DNA of 64,000 nucleotides, taken from NCBI RefSeq assembly GCF_900100735.1, contig NZ_FNCJ01000002.1:124001-188000 (forward strand). The letters run 5' to 3'. Every line of letters starts with the position of its first letter. Position 1 is the stretch's first letter. The position numbers were made by a program, and so were the translations under genes. This document shows, piece after piece, positions 57,684-64,000 of the stretch. The notes beneath the pieces were generated by a model. The model did no database searches, was not told the DNA's origin, and worked only from the letters and a program-made list of their open reading frames with translations. The stretch is from Paraburkholderia phenazinium. GTDB taxonomy: Bacteria > Pseudomonadota > Gammaproteobacteria > Burkholderiales > Burkholderiaceae.

Positions 57684-58447
57684 ACAGCGTGTCGCAACCT
57701 ATCGTGCAGATTCGCGGGTTGACCAAATCGTTCGGCTCGCACGTCGTGTTGAACGGCATCGACTTCGACATTCAGCCGCAACAGGTGGTGGTCGTGATCG
57801 GGCCGAGCGGCTCGGGCAAGAGTACTTTTCTGCGCTGCTGCAATGGGCTCGAGCAGGCCGAGGGCGGCACTGTGGATATCTGTGGTCACCGTCTGGTGGA
57901 CCACGGTGTGATGCTCAAGGAGCGTTCGCTCAACGCGCTGCGCACCGAAGTCGGGATGGTGTTCCAGTCGTTCAATCTGTTCCCGCATCTGTCGGTGCTG
58001 CATAACATTACCGTCGGCCCGCGCATGCTGCGCGGCCTGAGCAAAGCCGATGCGGAAACCGCAGCAATGGCGTTGCTCGAGAAAGTCGGCCTCGCGCACA
58101 AGGCGCATGTGATGCCGGCGAGCCTCTCGGGCGGCCAGAAACAACGCGTGGCGATTGCCCGCGCGCTGGCGATGCAGCCACGCGTGATGCTGTTCGACGA
58201 ACCGACCTCGGCACTCGACCCGGAACTGGTTGGCGAGGTGCTGCAAGTCATGAAGCTGCTGGCGAGCGAGGGCATGACGATGGTAGTCGTCACGCACGAA
58301 ATGGGCTTTGCCAAGGAAGTTGCCGATGTCGTAGTGGTGATGGACGGCGGTGTGATTGTCGAAGCTGGACCGCCTTCGGAAATTTTCTCGGCGCCGACGC
58401 AGCCACGCACGCGCGCCTTTCTGCAGGCGGTGTTGTCGCGAGCATGA
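57680..58447 (+). CDS. Polar amino-acid ABC transporter ATP-binding protein
   Basis: A 255-residue ABC ATPase of the GlnQ/HisP group. Walker A is GPSGSGKST (about 39-47), the Q-loop is [13 protein letters not shown], the signature is [14 protein letters not shown], Walker B is [14 protein letters not shown] and the H-loop is [10 protein letters not shown]. It is coupled by 4-nt overlaps to the permease before it and to the formimidoylglutamase gene after it. Confidence 0.96.
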   Translation: MNSVSQPIVQIRGLTKSFGSHVVLNGIDFDIQPQQVVVVIGPSGSGKSTFLRCCNGLEQAEGGTVDICGHRLVDHGVMLKERSLNALRTEVGMVFQSFNLFPHLSVLHNITVGPRMLRGLSKADAETAAMALLEKVGLAHKAHVMPASLSGGQKQRVAIARALAMQPRVMLFDEPTSALDPELVGEVLQVMKLLASEGMTMVVVTHEMGFAKEVADVVVVMDGGVIVEAGPPSEIFSAPTQPRTRAFLQAVLSRA

Positions 58448-59412
58448 GAGTTCCGTTCGACGACAAGGTGTGGAGCGGCCGCTGCGACGACGGCGAGCCG
58501 GGCGATACGCGGCGCGTGTTCAATCAGGTGTCGCGGTTTGCCGGCGACGGGCTAACCGGCGACGGGCTCACGGGCGAAAGGCTTGTTGACGGAACGCCCG
58601 TGATTGTCGGCTTCGGCTCCGACGAAGGTGTGCGCCGCAACCAGGGGCGTATCGGCGCGGCGCATGCCCCGAAGGAGTTGCGGCGGGCGCTTGCGGGCTT
58701 GCCGGCCAAAGCACTGACGGCGCTGCACGATGCAGGCGATGTGCTTTGCGACGACGGCAATCTGGAAGCGGCGCAGCACGAGTTGGGTCGCGTCGTCGCC
58801 GGGATTCTTGCGTGTGGCGGCCGCCCGCTGGTGTTCGGCGGCGGCCATGAAGTGGCTTGGGGCACGTATAGCGGCTTGCGCGCGCATCTAGGCGCAAGCG
58901 CTGAGCGTCGACTGTTGATTGTGAACTTCGACGCGCACTTCGATTTACGCCAGACCCGCCCTGGGAATTCGGGTACGCCCTTCGATCAGATTGCCTGCGA
59001 TTGTGCTGAACGTGGCGTGCCGTTCAACTATGTCTGCTTGGGGATCAGCGACCTTGCCAATACGGCGGCGCTGTTCGCGCGGGCGCAGCAGCTCGGCGTG
59101 CAGTACGCGCTTGATACGGACATGCAGGAGTCCCAGCTCGAGCGGCGTCTGGCCCAACTGGACCAGTGGCTCGACGCTGCGGACGATATCTATCTGACTA
59201 TCGATCTGGACGTGCTGCCGGGCTCGATCGCGCCGGGCGTATCGGCGCCAGCGGCATTGGGCGTGCCGCTGGCGGTGGTCGAAGCGATGGTGGTGAGGCT
59301 GCGCGCAACGGGCAAGCTGCGCGCAGCGGATATCGCCGAGTACAACCCTTCACTCGATCAGGACAAGCGCACCGCCCGGGTCGCGGCGCGACTTGCGCAC
59401 AGGCTGCTATAG
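58444..59412 (+). CDS. hutG: Formimidoylglutamase (ureohydrolase family)
   Basis: Hydrolyses N-formimidoyl-L-glutamate to glutamate and formamide, the last step of one histidine-degradation route; the enzyme is Mn-dependent and of arginase fold. The 322 residues carry the metal ligands [18 protein letters not shown] and [11 protein letters not shown] short tandem duplication ([12 protein letters not shown]) lies near residue 37. Its 4-nt overlap with the ABC ATPase is unusual for hut genes, which suggests that the transported compound is fed directly to this enzyme. Agmatinase-like activity is the alternative. Confidence 0.88.
   Translation: MRVPFDDKVWSGRCDDGEPGDTRRVFNQVSRFAGDGLTGDGLTGERLVDGTPVIVGFGSDEGVRRNQGRIGAAHAPKELRRALAGLPAKALTALHDAGDVLCDDGNLEAAQHELGRVVAGILACGGRPLVFGGGHEVAWGTYSGLRAHLGASAERRLLIVNFDAHFDLRQTRPGNSGTPFDQIACDCAERGVPFNYVCLGISDLANTAALFARAQQLGVQYALDTDMQESQLERRLAQLDQWLDAADDIYLTIDLDVLPGSIAPGVSAPAALGVPLAVVEAMVVRLRATGKLRAADIAEYNPSLDQDKRTARVAARLAHRLL
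58541..58570 (+). repeat. 15-bp imperfect tandem repeat inside hutG
   Basis: CCGGCGACGGGCTAA and CCGGCGACGGGCTCA follow one another in frame (14 of 15 identical), adding five residues to an N-terminal surface loop of the enzyme. It is a recent-looking slippage product. Confidence 0.7.
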
Positions 59413-59791
59413 GCGCTTCTCTGGCGCTATTCCCGCCACGCTGGGTTTGCATGGGTCAATCGCAGCCCGATTGCGACGGCCCCTCTTCTGAAAATCTCCC
59501 TTTTTAAAAATCGAACGAAACCGTCGGTGAGAAATGTAAAACGCATTGACTCTCCCCGGAGTGCGTGACATTTGCAAAATATTACGCAGAATTACTGTTT
59601 CTCTTGAGATCTTGCTAAGCTTTCCGAATCAGTGATTGATCGCATGAAGGTGTGATGGGGCAATCACTGTGGTCGAAATAAAATGGGTATGACAGGCCTT
59701 GATCAATTGTCTCAATTATTCATTATAAATAAGTTAGGTTAACTAACTATGTGGCATGGAAAATAAAACTAACTTGCTATGAGGAGGTTCT
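59413..59791 (+). other. AT-rich leader of the S10 peptidase gene
   Basis: About 380 bp, much more AT-rich than the surroundings from about 59500. It holds the dyad GTTAGGTTAACTAAC (59733-59747; GTTAG/CTAAC around a GTTAA core), 45 bp before the GTG start, and further GTTAG/CTAAC-like words at 59766-59773. These could be an operator or part of a promoter. No gene is supported. Confidence 0.5.
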
Positions 59792-61753
59792 GTGAATCGA
59801 CTGTCTGGATTCAAACCGGTCTACGGCGTAACGACACTGTTTGCTTCGCTTGCTCTGGGCGCGTGCGGAGGAGGCTCATCTACAAGTAATACCCCTGCCG
59901 CCGTGCCCGATCAGGCATACAACGACACGCTTGCCTACAGTATGGACCCGCAGGGTTCTCTTCCGGCCGCAGCCGTATCCGAAAGTGCGGCGGTGACGCA
60001 TCACACGATTACGCTTGGTGCGCAGACCTTCCCCTATACGGCCACCGCAGGTCATCTGACGATCGTTGACGGTAGCACGTCCCAGCCTGGGGCGACCATG
60101 TTCTATGTCGCTTTTACCAAGGACGGCGCCGCTCCCGGATCGCGTCCTGTCACGTTTTTCTACAACGGCGGGCCAGGTTCGTCATCGGTGTATCTCATGC
60201 TGGGCTCGTTTGCTCCCGAGCGCATAAAAACGAATATGCCGGCCTTCACCCCGGCTGCTCCATATGCGATGGAGACCAATGCCGATAGCCTGCTCGACAA
60301 GTCAGATCTGGTATTTATCAATCCGGTGGGGACAGGGTATTCGTCGGCAATTGCACCGAAGGTCAACAAGGACTTCTGGGGCAGCGATCCTGATGCGGCT
60401 TCGCTGGATCAGTTTATCAAACGCTACCTGACGGTAAACGGGCGCTGGAATTCACCCAAATTCCTCTACGGCGAATCGTATGGAACTGCGCGTAGCGCGA
60501 TGCTGGCATACGATCTTCACGAGGATGGCGTTGACCTGAACGGCGTCACGCTGCAGTCGTCCATCCTGGACTACTCGCAGACGGGCAACAGTGCGGGCAT
60601 CTTGCCCACCTGGGCGGCCGTTGCCTGGTATTACAACAAGTCCACGACCAATTCGGCCAGCAGCGCCTTGGCCGGCTATATGAAGACGGTGACGCAGTTT
60701 GCCGACGGGCCGTTTGCTGCCGCTACGGCGCAGGCTGCCACCCTCAATTCCCAGGTGCAGGGTCTGGAACAGTCGCTCTTTCCGTCATCACCGGGCACTC
60801 AATCGACCAATCCCAACATTGCTGATATCAATGCAGCAGTCAATCAGCTCGGAAGCCAGTGGAGCAGCATTAGCTGGTCCGGCTACCTCACGTACCTCAT
60901 TTCCAGAACGGGCTCTACCGCTACGACCGTCGCAAACGCAACCCAGCTCCAGCAGGACTTTGCCGCACTCGCCCAGCTTCCCGCTCCGTCTCCTGGCATG
61001 GTTCAGCAGGTCAGCAACGACATTGGCATACCGGTTGCGTTGATCAACAGTGACATGCCGGGTCTTAACCTCTCCGCGCGCGGGTCGAGCATTAGTCAGA
61101 ACTACACCTCGTTCCAGGAGGATCTGCTGCAAAGCCAGGGTCTGCTGGTTGGCAGCTATGACGGACGCGTGTCGTCGATCAATGGCGGTATTGCGGCAAA
61201 CGTCAGCCCGCTTTCTGGCAGCAACGATCCGAGCATCACGGCCGTCGCCGGTGTCTACACCGCCATGTGGAACAGCTACCTGAATCAAACCCTGAAGTAC
61301 ACGACGGCTTCGAGTTTTGTCGACCTGAATAATGCGGTTTTCAATAACTGGTCCTTTTCGCACATGGATCCTACCGGCACACAGAAGGGGATCGATGCCA
61401 ACGGGAATACCATTCTCTACACGGCGGGCGATCTTGCCGCCACCATGAGCCTGAATCCCGATCTGAAGGTCATGCAGGAAAGCGGTTACTACGATAGCGT
61501 GACGCCATTCCATCAAACGGATCTCGATTTGCAGAACATGCCGATCGCCTCATCGTTGCGAAGCAATCTGACCACGACCTACTATCCTTCGGGCCACATG
61601 ATCTACCTCGACGGCACCTCGCGCACGGCGATGAAGACCAACCTCAGTGCGTTCTACGATGCTGCGACTACGCCGAGCGCGACACAACGCATTATGCAGC
61701 GGCAGAAGCAGACCTTGCAGAAGCTGCATCAGCAAACGCCGCCGCGCTCGTGA
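59792..61753 (+). CDS. S10 family serine carboxypeptidase-like lipoprotein
   Basis: A 653-residue secreted lipoprotein (lipobox ALGAC, Cys25). It has the serine carboxypeptidase order: oxyanion/substrate block FFYNGGPGSSS, the nucleophile Ser229 in LYGESYGTARS, the Asp in ESGYYDSVTP and the His in YPSGHMIYLDG. It is longer than plant or yeast enzymes because of a Ser/Thr/Ala-rich insert (about 280-420). It probably cleaves C-terminal residues from periplasmic or external peptides. The GTG start has GAGGAGG just upstream. A terminator follows. Confidence 0.9.
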   Translation: MNRLSGFKPVYGVTTLFASLALGACGGGSSTSNTPAAVPDQAYNDTLAYSMDPQGSLPAAAVSESAAVTHHTITLGAQTFPYTATAGHLTIVDGSTSQPGATMFYVAFTKDGAAPGSRPVTFFYNGGPGSSSVYLMLGSFAPERIKTNMPAFTPAAPYAMETNADSLLDKSDLVFINPVGTGYSSAIAPKVNKDFWGSDPDAASLDQFIKRYLTVNGRWNSPKFLYGESYGTARSAMLAYDLHEDGVDLNGVTLQSSILDYSQTGNSAGILPTWAAVAWYYNKSTTNSASSALAGYMKTVTQFADGPFAAATAQAATLNSQVQGLEQSLFPSSPGTQSTNPNIADINAAVNQLGSQWSSISWSGYLTYLISRTGSTATTVANATQLQQDFAALAQLPAPSPGMVQQVSNDIGIPVALINSDMPGLNLSARGSSISQNYTSFQEDLLQSQGLLVGSYDGRVSSINGGIAANVSPLSGSNDPSITAVAGVYTAMWNSYLNQTLKYTTASSFVDLNNAVFNNWSFSHMDPTGTQKGIDANGNTILYTAGDLAATMSLNPDLKVMQESGYYDSVTPFHQTDLDLQNMPIASSLRSNLTTTYYPSGHMIYLDGTSRTAMKTNLSAFYDAATTPSATQRIMQRQKQTLQKLHQQTPPRS

Positions 61754-61790
61754 TTGAAGGTTGAGATACGCGTGGCCGGTAAATGAACAA

Positions 61791-61828
61791 CGCCCCGGGG
61801 ACGCTGCTGTGTCCCGGGGCGTTTCGTT
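61791..61828. terminator. Terminator between S10 peptidase and fliD
   Basis: CGCCCCGGGGAC pairs with GTCCCGGGGCG (one bulged base) around an 8-nt loop, followed by TTTCGTTT. It lies 37 bp past the peptidase stop and 40 bp before the end of the convergent fliD, and may serve both. Confidence 0.75.
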
Positions 61829-61867
61829 TCGATTGCCAGTTCGAGGCGTCCTGGCGCGATAGCGGCT

Positions 61868-63358
61868 TTACTTATTGCTCGCCATCGCCCCAGCGCTATT
61901 CTTCCCGCCAAACAACGCGGTCAGATAGTCGCCGTTCTTGGCCATCTGCGACATGAGCCGGTTGACCGCCGTGAACTGAGCGTTATAGCCCTTGGTCAGC
62001 TTGTCCGTGTAATCGTTAAGCTGGGTCTGCTGGTCGGCTAGCGACTTCAGGTCGGTGGTCAGCCTGTTGCTGTGCATATCGAGCGTGCCGCCGGTTTTCA
62101 GGAACGACGTCAGCGAGGTGTTCAACGAGGCAGCGAGACCGGTCTTCGAATTGAACAATGCGGCAACTCCGGTCGAGTTGTTGGTCAATGCATTGGTCAG
62201 TGCGAGGTCGTCGGTTTTCAACGTGCCGTCTTTGCGGAACGTGATGCCGATGCCCGCGAGGGTGGCCGCGCCGCTGCTTTCTTTCAGGCCGCCGCTCATC
62301 GCTCCCGAGAGCGTGTTGCGGATCGCGTTCATCGTCGCATCGCCGAGCAGCGCACCGCCTTGGGAACCGTGTTTCTTGGTTGCATCGAAACCGGTAAACG
62401 AAGCGGCGGTTGTGACGAAGTTGTTGTACGCCGTGACGAAGGCGCCAATCGCGGTCTTCTGGTCGGTCACGTCCTGGGCGATCGTGAGCGTCTGCGGGCT
62501 GCTGCTCACGGCGTCGGCCGTCAGGTTCAGCGTGAGGCCGTCAATCGCGGAGGTGACGATATTGCTCGGGCTCGAGACCTCCATGCCGGAGATGCTGAGG
62601 TGCGCATCCTGACCCGCGACGCTTTGCTTCCAGTTGCCCGAGTCGTCCACCACGGTGGTGGCAGGCGTGGTGGTGGAGATGCTGGACTTGACGCTTAGCT
62701 TGTTGAACTCGGCGTCGCCCGACTTGACCTGGACATTGATGCCGTTAGCGAGGCCGGTGGTGTTGGCGTGCAGCATCAGGTGCGCGCCGTCCACCCCGTT
62801 GACGACCGTGGCCGAGACGCCCGGATTGCCGGCCGCCGAGTTGATGGCCGAGGCGATATCCGCCAGCGTACTCTTGCCGGACTGGATCGTGATGGTGGTG
62901 CTCTTGCCGCCCAGCGACAAGGTCAGCGAACCGGCGCCGAGCGCCGCCTTGCTGGTGAACGCGCCCGAGGTGATGGACTGCGAGGTGGCAATGCTGTGTA
63001 CGTCGATGGCATAGCTGCCCGCCACCGCGCCTTTGCCGGCACTCGCCGTGAGGCCCTTGCCGCTGGCGCTGGCAGTGAAGGTCGAGAAAGCGGTACCGTC
63101 GGCGAGCGGCGCCAACGCGCTTTGCATCAGCGAGAGCACCGACTTCAGCGTGCCGATCGCGGTGAGCTGATCGTTGTCGCGCTTCGCGCTGCCGGCCAGC
63201 ATGGCATTCTTGCCGGCCACTTTCGCATTGACGATCGCGCTGACGAGCGCGTTCACGTCGGTATTCGATTTCGTTGCCCCGCTGATGATCGATTGCGCAG
63301 CGTCCTGAATCGACGTAGTCGCAGCGGTGGAAGCGGTGGTGTTGGATACCGTTGACAT
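61868..63358 (-). CDS. fliD: Flagellar hook-associated protein 2 (filament cap), orphan
   Basis: A 496-residue FliD: the pentameric cap on which flagellin folds at the filament tip. The N-terminal D0/D1 region contains VNALVSAIVNAKVAGKNAML and the C-terminal one QQTQLNDYTDKLTKGYNAQFTAVNRLMSQM, with the two variable surface domains between. It lacks cysteines, as flagellar export substrates do. No other flagellar genes lie in the window, so this is a stand-alone copy, perhaps paired with a flagellin elsewhere. It diverges from a MarR gene. Confidence 0.9.
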   Translation of the reverse strand: MSTVSNTTASTAATTSIQDAAQSIISGATKSNTDVNALVSAIVNAKVAGKNAMLAGSAKRDNDQLTAIGTLKSVLSLMQSALAPLADGTAFSTFTASASGKGLTASAGKGAVAGSYAIDVHSIATSQSITSGAFTSKAALGAGSLTLSLGGKSTTITIQSGKSTLADIASAINSAAGNPGVSATVVNGVDGAHLMLHANTTGLANGINVQVKSGDAEFNKLSVKSSISTTTPATTVVDDSGNWKQSVAGQDAHLSISGMEVSSPSNIVTSAIDGLTLNLTADAVSSSPQTLTIAQDVTDQKTAIGAFVTAYNNFVTTAASFTGFDATKKHGSQGGALLGDATMNAIRNTLSGAMSGGLKESSGAATLAGIGITFRKDGTLKTDDLALTNALTNNSTGVAALFNSKTGLAASLNTSLTSFLKTGGTLDMHSNRLTTDLKSLADQQTQLNDYTDKLTKGYNAQFTAVNRLMSQMAKNGDYLTALFGGKNSAGAMASNK

Positions 63359-63535
63359 GACGTGTTGGCCCCTCGCGTCAGCATAATTAGTGATTGGAAA
63401 GCGGCAGTCAGCAGGCGCTCAGGCAAGCGCTTCTGCTGGTTTCGAACCCTTACAGATCGAAATGTAAGATATTGTAATAACTTATGTGTGAAGATTACAA
63501 GATATTTTCGATTTGCTTGCTGGACACCGTGCGGG

Positions 63536-63562
63536 TTGACGCTGTGCGTACGCACATATAGA
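63536..63562 (+). promoter_or_regulatory. Promoter with embedded palindrome before the MarR gene
   Basis: TTGACG (63536-63541) and TATAGA (63557-63562) form a promoter with a 15-bp spacer, and the spacer holds a perfect 12-bp palindrome GTGCGTACGCAC (63544-63555). A MarR dimer bound there would block polymerase, so autorepression is likely. The predicted transcription start lies only a few bases before the ATG at 63572, so the message may be leaderless or nearly so. Confidence 0.55.
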
Positions 63563-63571
63563 CTGCATCAC

Positions 63572-63997
63572 ATGAACGGACCTCTCTCTTACGACGAGTG
63601 CAACTGCTTCGCACTGCGCCAGGCGGCGCGCTACGTCACGCAGATTTACGAGCGCCATCTCGGCGAGGTGGGGCTGACGGCTGCGCAATTCAGCATCATG
63701 GCAAAGCTGGCCCGTAAGGCGCCTGCCACCATGGTGGAGCTGGCCGAGGCAATGGTGATGGACCGCACCACACTAGTGCGGGCGCTCAAGCCGCTGCAGC
63801 GCGACGGCTACGTCATCAGCGAGGCGTCGGAGCATGACGGCCGGACTTATCTGTTCAGTTTGTCGGAGAGTGGCAAGGCGACATTTGCCGAGGCGGCCAT
63901 CGCGTGGCGTAACGCGCAAGCCGAGTTCGAAGGGAAGTTCGGCCGCGCGCGAGCCAAGGCACTGCGCGCGGAACTGTTCGGCCTGACCGCCGAGTGA
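63572..63997 (+). CDS. MarR family transcriptional regulator
   Basis: A 141-residue regulator with the winged-helix core LTAAQFSIMAKLARKAPATM, VMDRTTLVRALKPLQRDGYV and the wing EASEHDGRTYLFSLSESG. The ATG at 63572 begins the family sequence (MNGPLSYDECNCFALRQAARY); two Cys/Asn-rich residues near the start (Cys10 and Cys12 area, DECNCFA) could be redox-sensing, as in some MarR proteins. No SD is visible. It probably represses itself through the palindrome in its promoter. Confidence 0.9.
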   Translation: MNGPLSYDECNCFALRQAARYVTQIYERHLGEVGLTAAQFSIMAKLARKAPATMVELAEAMVMDRTTLVRALKPLQRDGYVISEASEHDGRTYLFSLSESGKATFAEAAIAWRNAQAEFEGKFGRARAKALRAELFGLTAE

Positions 63998-64000
63998 GGC

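Overview
The window is high-GC, densely packed DNA that looks like a secondary chromosome of a Burkholderiales bacterium, most likely Paraburkholderia or Burkholderia. The pointers are a polyhydroxybutyrate (PHB) locus next to a second 'N-type' F1Fo ATPase, DUF2844/DUF3443 and DUF3309 proteins, two methyl-accepting chemotaxis proteins (MCPs) with CheR-tether tails, and overall codon use. The taxon is an inference; there is no rRNA, no phage or IS element and no CRISPR array. The only RNA gene seen is a tRNA-Val(GAC).

Region 1 (1-16 kb) is a low-oxygen/storage block. A partial oleate hydratase (minus) diverges from an HPF/RaiA-like ribosome-associated protein and an acetoacetyl-CoA reductase (phaB). 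Opposite these lies a minus-strand run of 13 tightly coupled genes: phaC, a MaoC-Pta fusion, ackA, fabI and atpDCQRBEFAG. Most junctions are 1-4 nt stop/start overlaps. Strong Fnr/Anr-type boxes (TTGAT-N4-GTCAA) sit in front of the hpf-like/phaB unit and in front of phaC, each at the right distance from a -10-like hexamer, so the block is probably induced by oxygen limitation. A REC-HisKA-HATPase protein precedes phaC. A phasin gene lies separately at 39.8 kb.

Region 2 (16-30 kb) is mixed: an MBL-fold hydrolase divergent from a TetR regulator, an MCP, an outer-membrane barrel protein, a possibly 5'-truncated secreted beta protein, tRNA-Val with a clear promoter, a single-chain dihydroxyacetone kinase, a LysR/MFS divergent pair with a perfect inverted repeat between them, a MarR regulator, a GNAT acetyltransferase and a serine beta-lactamase-like hydrolase.

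Region 3 (30-47 kb) is rich in glycosyltransferases and signalling proteins: a small glycosyltransferase, two tandem paralogous GT9-like proteins, an NlpC/P60 lipoprotein, a diguanylate cyclase, a second MCP, the phasin, a DUF2844-DUF3443 pair (DUF3443 has the double DTGS/DSGS pattern of pepsin-like proteases), an autotransporter-type heptosyltransferase and an 800-residue TPR/SPINDLY O-GlcNAc-transferase-like protein.

Region 4 (46.5-55.2 kb) holds a zinc-ribbon metallopeptidase divergent from a three-gene operon: transglutaminase-DUF2126, circularly permuted ATP-grasp fused to alpha-E, and a second transglutaminase. This combination has been predicted to make or attach peptide tags, but its product is not known to me. 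It is the best candidate in the window for an uncharacterised system.

Region 5 (55.4-64 kb) holds an IclR-ABC transporter-formimidoylglutamase operon (histidine or related catabolism), an S10 serine carboxypeptidase lipoprotein, an orphan fliD and a divergent MarR regulator with a palindrome in its promoter.
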